A DNA stretch of 64,000 bases, from NCBI GenBank assembly GCA_016702415.1, contig JADJEA010000029.1, forward strand, positions 186,001 to 250,000, read 5' to 3'. Source of the DNA: Nostocoides sp. GTDB taxonomy: Bacteria; Actinomycetota; Actinomycetes; Actinomycetales; Dermatophilaceae. The position numbers were made by a program, and so were the translations under genes. Below the pieces are notes generated by a model that made no database searches, had not been told where the DNA came from, and was given only the letters and a program-made list of their open reading frames with translations. Below are positions 55,744 through 64,000 of the stretch, piece after piece. Every line of letters starts with the position of its first letter. Position 1 is the first letter of the stretch.

Positions 55744-55772
55744 AGTATACGTGAGTGAGGACTCACTCACAA
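55744..55772 (-). promoter_or_regulatory. Leaderless promoter of tetR: TTGTGA-N17-TATACT
   Basis: On the minus strand TTGTGA (55772-55767), a 17-base spacer and TATACT (55749-55744) fit a sigma-70-type promoter. Transcription would begin at about the GTG start codon 55735, so the message is probably leaderless. Confidence 0.65.
55751..55770. promoter_or_regulatory. TetR operator GTGAGTGA-N4-TCACTCAC
   Basis: A perfect 8-bp inverted repeat with a 4-base centre, lying between the -35 and -10 boxes of the tetR promoter. The TGAGTGAG...CTCACTCA pattern is typical of TetR regulators of exporter operons. Binding here would block RNA polymerase. Confidence 0.8.
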
Positions 55773-55826
55773 TCGGAATGACGCCAACGCATCGGCCCTC
55801 GGCGACGGGCCGGTTCCGAGACCCGG

Positions 55827-56234
55827 TCAGAGAGCCTGGGTGTCGATGCGGTCGAGGGCGGCACTCCAATGCGCGGCCAGCCAGTCACGGTCGACGTCGG
55901 CGGGCAAGTGGTCGTGGCGGATCTCCAGCTCGGTGGCGTCGCCGTCGGCCGGGCGGAGGTGCACATCGACCAGCGTGGCCGGCGCGTCGGTGCCGGCGTG
56001 CCACGAGAAGCGGATCTGCTCCTGGGGATGGAAACTTCGGGTGACGCCGAAGGTGCCGTCAGCCGCATGCCAACTGGAGCCCTTGGCTCCGAGCTCGCCG
56101 CCCTCGCCCAGAAGCGCCTCGGCGCCATGCGGGGCCATGAGCGCGCCCCACACGCTGGAGACCGGGTGCGCCAGCACGCGGCTGACCGACACGACATCCG
56201 TGTCGGTCGCGGTCCCTTCTGCTGTGTTCGTCAT
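55827..56234 (-). CDS. SRPBCC (START/Bet v1-like, AHSA1) domain protein
   Basis: A 135-residue protein with the SRPBCC pattern: an early VSRVLAHPVSSVWGALMAP helix-strand unit, RFSWHAGTDAP and a C-terminal helix DWLAAHWSAALDRI. Such folds bind hydrophobic ligands. It starts at ATG 56234 with AGGAAGG upstream. The exporter operon begins about 90 bp downstream on the same strand, but has its own promoter. Confidence 0.82.
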   Translation of the reverse strand: MTNTAEGTATDTDVVSVSRVLAHPVSSVWGALMAPHGAEALLGEGGELGAKGSSWHAADGTFGVTRSFHPQEQIRFSWHAGTDAPATLVDVHLRPADGDATELEIRHDHLPADVDRDWLAAHWSAALDRIDTQAL

Positions 56235-56372
56235 CGAACCAGACCTTCCTACACCGGAATGATGGGTGGCCGGCCGGTGGCGACCGGTCACGTCGTCCGA
56301 CATTACCCGCGCCCGGCGACAACGGGGAATGGAGGGAACCAACCGGTCCACGGCGACGTCAAAACACCAACC

Positions 56373-56379
56373 AGGAGGT
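56373..56379 (+). promoter_or_regulatory. Strong Shine-Dalgarno before lipoprotein
   Basis: AGGAGGT, four bases before ATG 56384; the best ribosome binding site in this part of the window, suggesting high expression of the lipoprotein. Confidence 0.7.
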
Positions 56380-56383
56380 CCCC

Positions 56384-57358
56384 ATGACGCACGCGACGAC
56401 TCGCCCTTCCCGCCGCACGGCCCTGCTCGCCGGGCTCGGGCCGCTGGTGCTCCTCGCGGCCTGCGGAAGCCAGCACGCCGGCTCCGGCACCGCCGCGTCG
56501 GCCGCCGGCAGTGGCGCCGGCAGTGGCGCCGGCACCGGCGCTGGCAACGGCACCGGAAGTGGCACGGGCACGGACTCCGCCGGTGCGGCCCGGTTCGCCG
56601 ACCGGGCGGCCACGGTCGCGCAGAAGCTGCGTGCCGCGGGGGTGCCCGCGGCATACTCGACGGGTTTGGTCCTGCTCGGCGAGCGGGTCACCTGGCCCGG
56701 GTTCACCGACGACCTGGCCAAGCAGGGGGCCATGGACGGGCGTGGGGTGCTGACCCTGCCCACGGTCACGATGCCGAAGACCCAGAGGGTCACCCTCCCC
56801 GACGGTACGACCGCGACCCTGCCCCTCCAGACCGCTGCGGCGGCGGCCGGCGAGGCGATCCCGCAACCGTGCGGGGCCACCGAGCGATGCAGCCTCTCCC
56901 TCGACCACGCGAGCCTGACGACCCGGCCCATGGTGACCAACCGCGGGACCCTCGACCTCCCGGCCTGGAAGTTCACCGGGGGCGGGCTCGACGGGGCGCT
57001 CTACGTCGTGGCGGTGGCCGCGGCGGACCTGGGTGGGGTGTCCGCACCCGACCTCGGGCTGCCTCATGACACCCGGCTCGCGCCGGCGCAGAGCCTCGGA
57101 GCCGTCACCGACACCTCCCTCGGGTTCGTCGTCGGGACGGGCTCGTGCGACACGGACCTGGTGCCCCGCGTCGTGGAGTATGCCGACCTCGTCGTCGTCG
57201 GTGGCAGCATCCAGCCCCCGTCGGGTGCCTGCGATGCCGCGATGCGCCTCCAGAGTGTGACGGTGCCGCTGACCGCACCGCTGCGTGGGCGGCCCGTGGT
57301 CGACATCCTCTCGGGGACGATCCTGCTGCCGACCCCGCACCCGCTGGGCACTTCCTGA
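56384..57358 (+). CDS. Secreted lipoprotein of unknown function
   Basis: A 324-residue lipoprotein: basic start, hydrophobic stretch and lipobox LVLLAACG (Cys about 27), then a Gly/Ser/Ala/Thr linker of about 40 residues (GAGSGAGTGAG). The mature domain has paired cysteines (CGATERC) and a DGALYVVAVAAAD strand. I do not recognise the family. It sits alone between the divergent SRPBCC gene and the convergent methyltransferase gene. Confidence 0.7.
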   Translation: MTHATTRPSRRTALLAGLGPLVLLAACGSQHAGSGTAASAAGSGAGSGAGTGAGNGTGSGTGTDSAGAARFADRAATVAQKLRAAGVPAAYSTGLVLLGERVTWPGFTDDLAKQGAMDGRGVLTLPTVTMPKTQRVTLPDGTTATLPLQTAAAAAGEAIPQPCGATERCSLSLDHASLTTRPMVTNRGTLDLPAWKFTGGGLDGALYVVAVAAADLGGVSAPDLGLPHDTRLAPAQSLGAVTDTSLGFVVGTGSCDTDLVPRVVEYADLVVVGGSIQPPSGACDAAMRLQSVTVPLTAPLRGRPVVDILSGTILLPTPHPLGTS

Positions 57359-57400
57359 GCGGGCGGCTGCTCCCTCGGAGCCCTCGTCGCCCCAACCCCG

Positions 57401-58291
57401 TCACTCGACGGGCTTGACCGCCTCGACGAGATAGCGGGTGGCGTGGGTGACGAGGGAACCCTCGCTGCGGATCTGCTCGTGGAGGAGGGCGAGGCGCGCG
57501 GCATACCGCTCGACACTGAAATCGGGGACCCACCAGATGAGTTTGCGAAGGGTGTAGACCACCGCGGCCACGTCACGAAACTCCAACCGCAGGCGGGTAT
57601 GCCGCACATCCACGACATCGAGTCCGGCATCCCGGGCAGCGGCGATGGTGTGGTCGAGGTGGCCGAGCGAGCGGGTGATCCCCGCGCCGAGGAAATGCTC
57701 GACGAGCTCGAAACCACCGGCCGGGCCCAGATGCTGCGCGAGATAGGCCCCGCCCGGGGTGAGCACCCGCGCGATCTCCTGGAACAGCGTCTCGCGCGGA
57801 TGTAGCGCCGACACCAACTCAAAAGTATTGTCCCCGAACGGAAGTGGCTCCTCCTCGGAATGCCGGACGACCCACACCCCGAGGGGCTCGAGGCTGCTGC
57901 GCGCCGAGCGCAGGTCCTCCACATCGCCCTCGGTCACCACCATGTGGTCGGGCAGGTCCTCCAGTTGCGCCAGCCGGGAACCGTCACCGGTTTGGAGGTC
58001 GAGCGCACTGTCGAGCCGCGAGAGCCGGTCGCCGAGAACCTCATCGAACTCGCCCGTCGTCGTCCCATGGCCGCCCCAGGCGAAGAGCCGGGCGAGATCC
58101 CAGTGGATATCCGCCCGCTCCCCGGCCGCGAGGAGTTGTGCGAAGGAGGGCACCAACGCAACATACGACCGGTATGCCGCCCACACTCGCCTTCCCGGTG
58201 TGCCCTGGGCCACCCCGGCGGCGCTTCGGGCGAGATATCCGCCACATTCGGCGTCCGCAAATGCCGTTTCCGGTCCGCAATCGAACCGCAT
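57401..58291 (-). CDS. SAM-dependent methyltransferase
   Basis: A 296-residue class I methyltransferase. The SAM-binding region is around DSALDLQTGDGSRLAQ, followed by VVTEGDVEDLRSA and the LPFGDNTFELVSALHP and EIARVLTPGG motifs. The glycine loop is LQTGDGS, a common variant. It starts at ATG 58291, divergent from the acetyltransferase gene with an 11-bp gap. Substrate unknown. Confidence 0.85.
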   Translation of the reverse strand: MRFDCGPETAFADAECGGYLARSAAGVAQGTPGRRVWAAYRSYVALVPSFAQLLAAGERADIHWDLARLFAWGGHGTTTGEFDEVLGDRLSRLDSALDLQTGDGSRLAQLEDLPDHMVVTEGDVEDLRSARSSLEPLGVWVVRHSEEEPLPFGDNTFELVSALHPRETLFQEIARVLTPGGAYLAQHLGPAGGFELVEHFLGAGITRSLGHLDHTIAAARDAGLDVVDVRHTRLRLEFRDVAAVVYTLRKLIWWVPDFSVERYAARLALLHEQIRSEGSLVTHATRYLVEAVKPVE

Positions 58292-58302
58292 AGGGTGCCC
58301 AG

Positions 58303-58890
58303 GTGACAGCGCAACGACCTCCACGGGGGCGCCCAACGCTGCATACCCGCCGGTTGGAACTGCGGCCGATGAGCTGGGACGACCTCGACGACCTGACGGC
58401 GCTCGACGCCGACCCCGAGGTCATGCGCTTCCTCGGAGCACCGCGGACTCGGGCCGAGGTCGTCGAGCTGATGCCCGGGCGACTCTCGCCGTCCGAGGAT
58501 GCGATCGGGCTCGGATTCTGGTGCGGCATCGAAGCCGGTGCCGAGGTCGAGCCGCGGGATCGTGGCCGCTTCGCGGGGTGGTGGTGTCTGAGCCTGGAGG
58601 GGCCAGGGCTCGCCGAACTCGGCTATCGGCTCCACCGGCACGCCTGGGGCCGGGGCCTGGCTGTCGAGGGCTCGGCGGCGCTTCTTGAGCACGGGTTCGC
58701 GACCGTCGGGTTGGAGCGCATCATCGCCACGACGATGACGGTCAACGCGGGATCGCGAGGCGTCATGCGGCGGTTGGGGATGCGGCATACGGCCACGGAG
58801 GTCCTCACCTGGGCGGACCCGCTGCCGGACGCCGACCAGGGCGAGGTGAGCTACGAGATCACCCGGGCGGAGTGGGCCGCGGCTCGGTGA
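58303..58890 (+). CDS. GNAT family N-acetyltransferase (RimJ/RimL-like)
   Basis: A 195-residue GNAT protein: TRRLELRPMSWDDLDDL, AELGYRLHRHAWGRGLA (acetyl-CoA pyrophosphate loop) and TMTVNAGSRGVMRRLGM. It acetylates an amino group on an unknown protein or small molecule. It starts at GTG 58303. Its end overlaps the convergent decarboxylase gene by 32 bp. Confidence 0.9.
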   Translation: MTAQRPPRGRPTLHTRRLELRPMSWDDLDDLTALDADPEVMRFLGAPRTRAEVVELMPGRLSPSEDAIGLGFWCGIEAGAEVEPRDRGRFAGWWCLSLEGPGLAELGYRLHRHAWGRGLAVEGSAALLEHGFATVGLERIIATTMTVNAGSRGVMRRLGMRHTATEVLTWADPLPDADQGEVSYEITRAEWAAAR

Positions 58891-60298
58891 CGGCGAGGAG
58901 GGTGTCCAGGCGCGGGTCGGCGGCATACGCGATCCGGACCCCGGCCGCCCGGGCGGACGCCAAGGCGTCGAGGGCCGCCGCGGTGATGCGCTCCCCCGGG
59001 GCGAGGACGGGGATTCCGGGGGGATAGGGCGCGACGAGTTCGGCGGCGATGCGGCCCAGCGCCGCTCCCAGGGGCACCGGCTCGCGCGCAGCGAAGAAGG
59101 CGTCCCGGGGCGTCATCGCCTGATCGGGCACTACGCCGTATGCCGCCGCCCCCACCGCCCGCGGCACACCCCGGTGCCGCTCGATGCTCGCGACGAGGGC
59201 GTCCAGGAGCCGCTCGATGTCGGCGGCCGTGTCGGCCAGGGTCACCATCGCGACCAGCGTGTCCCTGTCGGCCATTTCGACGGGCATTCGCGCGGCAAGG
59301 AGGTCATCCTCGACGAAATTGCCGTCTGCACCGGTCCCGCCGAGGACGATTGCCAGTTTGAGTGGATCGACCCCGGGCCCGTCGAGCACGAGCAACCCGG
59401 GCACTCCGTGGAGACGCGTCCGGGCGGAGGCGACCATGCGGAGTGTCGCGTCGAGCAGGACCCGGCCGTCGCGCTGGAGCAGCGCCCGCGAGGCGTCGAT
59501 ACTCGCGAGGATCGCCCCGGACGGGCTCGTCGTATGGATGGCGTCGACGGCCGCGTGGAGTCTGGCCGGGTCGACCCGCGGTCCCTTGGCGAGCACGATT
59601 GCCGCCTGGCTCCACGCCGGAAGGGTCTTGTGGGCGGAGGTGACGACGGCGTCGGCGCCCCGGGCGAGCGGATGGTCGGGCAGGTCGGGGTGGAACCCGA
59701 AGTGGGCCGCCCACGCGGCGTCCACCAGGAGCGGGATGCCCGCTCGATGGGTGACCTCGGCGCAGGTGTCCAGATCCCCGGTGGTGCCGACATACGCCGG
59801 GTCGGTGAGATGGACGGCGACGACATCGGGATGCGCGGCGAGGACGCCAGCCAGCCGCTCCGGAGAAATGGGACTGGGCAGGCCGGTCCGGGAATCGACG
59901 TCGGGGGTGACCCAGACCGGCTCCAGCCCGGCGAGGACGAGCGCGGACACCATGGACCGATGGGCGTTGCGGGACACCACGATCCGGTCGCCGGGCCGAC
60001 CCACGGCCAGGGCCAGGGCCTGGTTGCCGTGGGTGGAGCCGCCCACGGAGAAGCGGCATAGGTCGCCGCCCCAGAGGTCGGCGGCCCGGCGTTCGGCGTC
60101 GGCCAGGGTGGCGCGCGTGAGTTTCATCGTGTCGAGGCCGGCATAGAGCGGAATGTCCCCGGCGATGACATCCCCGACCAGGTCGAGGCGATGCTTGTGC
60201 CCGGGAATGGTGAACGGATGATCCCCGCGCTCGCGGAACTCCAGCCACGCATCCAGGAGCGGGGCCTCGGCGCGCAGGGCGCGTGGGTCGGTCGGCAC
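58859..60298 (-). CDS. Orn/Lys/Arg decarboxylase family PLP enzyme
   Basis: A 479-residue PLP enzyme of the major Orn/Lys/Arg decarboxylase group, short Gram-positive form. Markers are FTIPGHKHRL at the start, RFSVGGSTHGNQALAL, VDAAWAAHFGFHP and the PLP lysine in TSAHKTLPAWSQ. It lacks the wing domain of E. coli enzymes. It could make cadaverine or agmatine-like products. It starts at GTG 60298. A 13-bp tandem array lies upstream on its sense strand. Confidence 0.9.
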   Translation of the reverse strand: MPTDPRALRAEAPLLDAWLEFRERGDHPFTIPGHKHRLDLVGDVIAGDIPLYAGLDTMKLTRATLADAERRAADLWGGDLCRFSVGGSTHGNQALALAVGRPGDRIVVSRNAHRSMVSALVLAGLEPVWVTPDVDSRTGLPSPISPERLAGVLAAHPDVVAVHLTDPAYVGTTGDLDTCAEVTHRAGIPLLVDAAWAAHFGFHPDLPDHPLARGADAVVTSAHKTLPAWSQAAIVLAKGPRVDPARLHAAVDAIHTTSPSGAILASIDASRALLQRDGRVLLDATLRMVASARTRLHGVPGLLVLDGPGVDPLKLAIVLGGTGADGNFVEDDLLAARMPVEMADRDTLVAMVTLADTAADIERLLDALVASIERHRGVPRAVGAAAYGVVPDQAMTPRDAFFAAREPVPLGAALGRIAAELVAPYPPGIPVLAPGERITAAALDALASARAAGVRIAYAADPRLDTLLAVTEPRPTPPG

Positions 60299-60360
60299 GT
60301 CCCCAGTCTCGCGTGCCGAGCCTGGCCCTCCGCTGCGCAGCGAAGGAGTGTCTTGCGGTG

Positions 60361-60412
60361 CGGTTGGGTCGCGGGGCTGGGTCGCGCGGTTGGGTCGCGA
60401 GGTTGGGGTCGC
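60361..60412 (-). repeat. 13-bp tandem repeat, four units
   Basis: Plus-strand units CGGTTGGGTCGCG, GGGCTGGGTCGCG, CGGTTGGGTCGCG and a degenerate fourth, in the 169-bp space upstream of the decarboxylase gene. It is another array in a gene leader. Confidence 0.85.
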
Positions 60413-60467
60413 TTGGGCTGCGTCGGTCGCGAGGACTGCGGTGCCGCGTCCAACCCCGCGGGTCCCC

Positions 60468-61427
60468 TCAGAACGTCGCCGTCCCGGCCACGGACCCCCC
60501 GTCGTCCGGGCCCTCGGCGGCGGCCAACCGCGCGGCGGCCTGCTGCCGGGCCTTGACCGCCGCCGCCACCGTCGCCCGGGCCCGCGCGTCGACCTCGAAC
60601 GCCTCGGCCAGTTCGCGCTCGACCGCCGCGAGTTCGTCGGCGAGGGCGGCCGCGCGCTCCTTGAGCGCGTCCACCCGCGCGCTGGAGTCGGTCACCTCCC
60701 GCCGTGCGGCGCTCACCACCTGCGCCGCCTCGGCGTATGCCGCGGCCGCCTCCCCGATGAGGCGCTCCCGATCCTCGGGGTCGGCAGGGGGAGGCGTCGG
60801 CTCGGGTTCCTCCGGCACGTCCGGTTGCTCAGGCACGTCCGGTTGCTCCGGCTCTTGGGCGTCGGCCATCTGGGAGACCTCTGCCATCCCGGGGATCACC
60901 CGGAGGATGACCCCGCCCTCGGTGCGAACGACGGCATCCGAGAGGTCGACCTCCCCGAATCCCGAATAGCTCAGCGCCCGAGTCAGGTGCCCGGCCAAGA
61001 CCGCCTCGGTCGCCTCCGAACTCGCGATGGCCGCGATGATCGTCTCTCGAATCTCCTCGGCGGCAACCGAACTCAGGCTCGAGTCGACCGCCCGCGCCAC
61101 CTCCTCGGCGGCGCTGATCCAGTCGGCGAGGAGGGCATCCCGGGCGGGCCGCAGCGCGGTCAGGGTCTTCCCGTGGAGGATCGCCTGGGCGGAGCGCAGC
61201 TGTTCGCCCACGGACACCAGCCGCTCGGTCAGATCGGGTCGCGACCGGACCACGGCATTGATCACGGCTGCGGCGACACTCGGCTTGCGCAGCTTGCCGA
61301 TCCGGCCAGCGAGGTCGCGGTCCTTCTCGGCCCGGGCCTGGGCGACCAACCGCGTCCGGGTGGCCATGAACTGCGCGGGGGGAGCGGCATACACCTCCTC
61401 GACGGCGCCCTCGAGGGTGACCGGCAT
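60468..61427 (-). CDS. Conserved actinobacterial coiled-coil protein, unknown function
   Basis: A 319-residue protein with a helical N-terminal half (MATRTRLVAQARAEKDRDLAG and KLRKPSVAAAVINAVVR), a PEQPDVPE-type proline/glutamate hinge at about 197-215 and a C-terminal alanine-rich coiled coil. It recurs in actinobacteria, to my knowledge without a function. Its start overlaps the SGNH hydrolase stop by one base. Confidence 0.72.
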   Translation of the reverse strand: MPVTLEGAVEEVYAAPPAQFMATRTRLVAQARAEKDRDLAGRIGKLRKPSVAAAVINAVVRSRPDLTERLVSVGEQLRSAQAILHGKTLTALRPARDALLADWISAAEEVARAVDSSLSSVAAEEIRETIIAAIASSEATEAVLAGHLTRALSYSGFGEVDLSDAVVRTEGGVILRVIPGMAEVSQMADAQEPEQPDVPEQPDVPEEPEPTPPPADPEDRERLIGEAAAAYAEAAQVVSAARREVTDSSARVDALKERAAALADELAAVERELAEAFEVDARARATVAAAVKARQQAAARLAAAEGPDDGGSVAGTATF

Positions 61428-62392
61428 CAGGGCCGACCCGACGCCGAGCGGACCTGCGCGTCCATCGCGTGCAGGCGCTCGGACGCCGCCACGTCCGGGA
61501 AGCCGGTGGCGCTCACGACTTCCAGCCGCCGGCCCAAGGCGAGGACCTCAGCCGGATCGAGTCCGTGCGCGGCGGCACCCGCGAGGCTGCGGGCCGAGGT
61601 CAGGTCGGGGACCCGGAAGACGGGAGTGTCCGTCGGCAGGCAAGGGCCGTCGACGATCTCCGCCTCGGTCGCGCGCGCGGTCGGCCCGGTGGCGCCGATG
61701 TGGGCGAGGACGGCCGCGGCATACGCCTCGTGGCCGGGGGTGTCGGGATGGAAGGAGTTGACGACGATCGGTTTGACACCGTTGAGGTACGAATCGGGTT
61801 GGCACACAGCATGTCCCGCGAAGGGGGCGCGGACGTCGACGAACTCGGCGTCGGTCCGGCGGGTTGCATCCTCGATGCATACCGCCAACTCGTCCGCCGC
61901 CGCGTTGAGGCGGTCCATTTCGTGCCCGGTGAAGAAGGTGACCGGGCTGCAATCGATCCCGGCGAAGAGCCGGGGGTATGCCGTGACCACCCTCCGCGCG
62001 TGCGGCGCGCGGGTGGCGACCTCGCCCAGGAGGGTGTCGAGGCGACCGGGCAGTTCCTGGCGCAGGACCGCGAGGGCGTGGTCGATGACGCTGTCGCTGT
62101 CGCTCATCCACGCCGGCTCCGCGCACGCGAGGAGGACCGGGACGAATCCGATGTCGTTGCCGCCGATGGTCAGGGTCACCAGGGTGGTGTCGCCGGACAG
62201 GGCGTCGAGCTGATGCGCGTGGACGTGGTGGGTCGTCGCGCCCAGACAGGCCTGGTAGGCCAGGGTCAGACCGAGGCTGCCGGCGACCGTGACCGGGTAG
62301 CCCTCCAGCGAGCGCCAGCACAGGCTGCGCGGTCGCCCGGCGCCGACGCCCGCGGCATACGAGTCACCGAGGGCGACATAGGGAAGCGTCAT
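61427..62392 (-). CDS. SGNH/GDSL-family esterase or lipase
   Basis: A 321-residue SGNH hydrolase. Block I is ALGDSYAAG (nucleophile Ser), block III is TIGGNDIGF, and block V is near VVNSFHPDTPGH (catalytic Asp/His). The oxyanion glycine and asparagine are present. No signal peptide, so it is intracellular. The C-terminal 80 residues are an extra region. It is coupled to the coiled-coil gene downstream. Confidence 0.9.
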   Translation of the reverse strand: MTLPYVALGDSYAAGVGAGRPRSLCWRSLEGYPVTVAGSLGLTLAYQACLGATTHHVHAHQLDALSGDTTLVTLTIGGNDIGFVPVLLACAEPAWMSDSDSVIDHALAVLRQELPGRLDTLLGEVATRAPHARRVVTAYPRLFAGIDCSPVTFFTGHEMDRLNAAADELAVCIEDATRRTDAEFVDVRAPFAGHAVCQPDSYLNGVKPIVVNSFHPDTPGHEAYAAAVLAHIGATGPTARATEAEIVDGPCLPTDTPVFRVPDLTSARSLAGAAAHGLDPAEVLALGRRLEVVSATGFPDVAASERLHAMDAQVRSASGRP

Positions 62393-62449
62393 GGCGCAAC
62401 GATGCCAGACGGCAATGCTGCCGGGGTGCCCCGCGAGGCGGGGCCCCGC

Positions 62450-63892
62450 TCAGCGCCGGATCTGCATGACGACGGCCTTCGGCTCGGTGAAGAACTCCCG
62501 GCTGAAGTTGCCGCCCTCCCGCCCGACGCCCGAGTCGCCGACGCCGCCGAAGGGTGTGCGCAGGTCGCGGATGAAGAAGCAGTTGACCCACACCGTCCCG
62601 GCCCGCAGATTGGAGGCGACCCGGTGGGCGCGGGAGAGGTTCTCGGTGAAGAGCATCGCGTTGAGGCCGTACCTCGTGTCGTTGGCCAGGTGAACGGCCT
62701 CCTCTTCGGTCGAGAAGCGATTGACGACACACACCGGACCGAAGATCTCCTCGCAATAGGGCGCGGCGTCTAACGCGAGCCCGTCGATGATCGTCGGGCG
62801 GACGACCCACGAGCCGTCCGTGGCGACGCCTCCGGTGCGGATCCGACCGCCGAGTTCGGCGGCCTGGGTCACATAGGAGGAGACCTTGTCGAAGTGGCGA
62901 CGGCTGGCCAGCGACGAGAAGCGGGTGGCCGGATCGAACGGGTCGCCGATGGTCAATGCCTCCGCGGCCGCGACGAAACGCGCGAGGAACTCGTCATAGA
63001 TCGAGTCCTGGACGAAGAGCCTCGACCCGGCCAGGCAGATCTGGCCGGCGTTGCGGAAGATCGCCTCGACCGCCCAATAGACCGCATTGTCGAGGTCGGC
63101 ATCCTCGAACACGAGGTTGGCGCCCTTGCCGCCCAATTCAAGCGAGACGGGTGCGAGATGCGTTGCAGCGGAAGCCATGACGTACTTCCCCGTGACGCTC
63201 GACCCGGTGAAGGTGACCCGGTCGACGCGGTCGTCCGCGGTGAGGGCCGCCCCCGCCGGGGCACCGTGGCCGTTGAGGACGTTGAGCACTCCCGGGGGCA
63301 GGCCAGCCTCGGCACCGAGGCGCCCGAGCAGGGTCACCGACGCGGGGGTGTCCTCGCTCGGCTTGATGATGCATGTGTTGCCCCAGGCGATCGCCGGCGC
63401 GATCTTCCAGGACGCCATCATGAGGGGGAAGTTCCACGGCGAGATCGCGGCGACGACGCCCGCCGGACCGAACTCGCTATAGGTGTGGTGCCCGCTGTCC
63501 ATCGGGTAGACCTCGCCACAGTGATCGCGCTGGTGGTCGGCGAAGAAGCGGAAGTTCCAGACCGAGCGGGCGACGTCGTGCTTGGCCTGCTCGAACGGCT
63601 TGGCCATATTGGTCGAGTCGAGCCGGGCGAGGTCGTCGGTGCGCGCCTCCATCAGGTCGGCGAGTTTGTGGATCGCCTTGGCGCGCTCCACCCGGCCCAG
63701 GCGCGGCCAGTCCCCCTCGTCGAAGGCCCTGCGCGAACTCTCCACTGCGCGAGCCGCATCCGCAGCCGATCCCTCCGCCGCCTGCGCCCAGACCTCGCGC
63801 TTCCAGGGATTCCACACGTCGAAGCGGGTCCCGTCGAGCGACTCGACCTCGACGCCGTCGACGATGTGTCCGAAGAACTCCAACTCGCTCAT
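62450..63892 (-). CDS. Aldehyde dehydrogenase, 2-hydroxymuconic/aminomuconic semialdehyde type
   Basis: A 480-residue NAD-dependent aldehyde dehydrogenase. The catalytic Glu is in SLELGGKGANL and Cys in NAGQICLAGSR. The C-terminal NCFFIRDLRTPFGGVGDSG is typical of 2-hydroxymuconic or 2-aminomuconic semialdehyde dehydrogenases from aromatic meta-cleavage or tryptophan breakdown. No other meta-pathway gene is inside the window; they may lie further right. It starts at ATG 63892. Confidence 0.88.
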   Translation of the reverse strand: MSELEFFGHIVDGVEVESLDGTRFDVWNPWKREVWAQAAEGSAADAARAVESSRRAFDEGDWPRLGRVERAKAIHKLADLMEARTDDLARLDSTNMAKPFEQAKHDVARSVWNFRFFADHQRDHCGEVYPMDSGHHTYSEFGPAGVVAAISPWNFPLMMASWKIAPAIAWGNTCIIKPSEDTPASVTLLGRLGAEAGLPPGVLNVLNGHGAPAGAALTADDRVDRVTFTGSSVTGKYVMASAATHLAPVSLELGGKGANLVFEDADLDNAVYWAVEAIFRNAGQICLAGSRLFVQDSIYDEFLARFVAAAEALTIGDPFDPATRFSSLASRRHFDKVSSYVTQAAELGGRIRTGGVATDGSWVVRPTIIDGLALDAAPYCEEIFGPVCVVNRFSTEEEAVHLANDTRYGLNAMLFTENLSRAHRVASNLRAGTVWVNCFFIRDLRTPFGGVGDSGVGREGGNFSREFFTEPKAVVMQIRR

Positions 63893-63956
63893 GGGTCAAC
63901 TCTCTGTCGTGACATCTCGCCGGTCCGCCGCGTTTCCCCGCTGCGGAACACGCCCT

Positions 63957-64000
63957 GGACACCGCACGCGCTGGGCACCGCACGGCGTGAGCACCGCCCC
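63957..64000 (-). repeat. 16-bp tandem repeat at window edge
   Basis: Plus-strand units GGACACCGCACGCGCT, GGGCACCGCACGGCGT and a third cut by the window end. It lies about 65 bp upstream of the aldehyde dehydrogenase start. It continues beyond the window. Confidence 0.75.

Overview
The window is high-GC actinobacterial DNA, above roughly 70 percent GC by eye. Evidence includes common GTG starts, GTGA and ATGA stop/start overlaps, a leaderless TetR promoter, mannosyltransferases of the GT87 and MptB kinds, and conserved small actinobacterial proteins such as DUF5302 and DUF5926. A member of the Micrococcales (Intrasporangiaceae-like) is my best guess, but nothing here proves the family. I see no rRNA, tRNA, CRISPR array, insertion sequence, integrase or prophage. 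The layout is chromosomal throughout.

Layout. 1-2.3 kb: the 5' end of zwf (glucose-6-phosphate dehydrogenase), then a patatin lipase and a PlsC-like acyltransferase. 2.3-6.05 kb: a ribose-type ABC importer. 6.3-16.1 kb: a catabolic island with two HyuA-like proteins (one has lost its phosphate-binding motifs), two DUF917 (S-methyl-thiohydantoin desulfurase-like) proteins (one fused to a DUF1684 domain), a PucR regulator and a class V PLP enzyme. A TGTGCAG/CTGCACA inverted pair lies both upstream of the importer and upstream of the hyuA operon, which suggests the importer feeds this pathway. 16.3-18 kb: pheA and a GDT1-type cation exporter. 18-25.7 kb: a CshA-type repeat adhesin and two membrane proteins (a GT87 mannosyltransferase and a phosphatase-like protein). 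All three have broken reading frames. 25.8-33.8 kb: a PuuD-like amidotransferase, an HprK/PqqD-like P-loop protein, a DUF2183 phosphatase, an Fpg-type glycosylase, an S10 peptidase and small membrane proteins. 33.8-40.6 kb: a class III aminotransferase, glycogen phosphorylase behind a LacI-type operator, an Hsp90-like ATPase and a roadblock-like protein. 40.9-44.2 kb: an ATP-grasp protein coupled to a two-component system. 44.3-51.3 kb: small proteins, a sugar kinase, a Baeyer-Villiger-type monooxygenase, an anti-sigma-like ATPase, DUF5926, a GT2 enzyme with an amber codon, and an MptB-like mannosyltransferase. 51.3-55.8 kb: a TetR-controlled heterodimeric ABC exporter. 55.8-63.9 kb: an SRPBCC protein, a lipoprotein, a methyltransferase, a GNAT acetyltransferase, a PLP decarboxylase, a coiled-coil protein, an SGNH hydrolase and a muconic-semialdehyde-type dehydrogenase.

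The most striking signals are not genes. (1) The octamer GTATGCCG/CGGCATAC occurs about 95 times on the two strands, roughly 15-fold more than base composition predicts. It sits inside genes at the cost of rare codons such as ATA, like an uptake sequence or another genome-wide recognition signal. (2) A 72-bp nested palindrome (34-bp arm, GACA loop, 34-bp arm; each arm holds two TTGAGCACG units) occurs in two distant intergenic regions with the same geometry and diverged arms. (3) Short tandem repeats of 13 to 18 bp recur in the spaces just upstream of genes.

Reading frames are broken in six genes (hyuA, adhesin, GT87, phosphatase-like membrane protein, DUF3806-like and GT2). Most breaks are single-base changes in otherwise well-conserved proteins, so I suspect consensus errors for many of them, but gene decay cannot be excluded from sequence alone.
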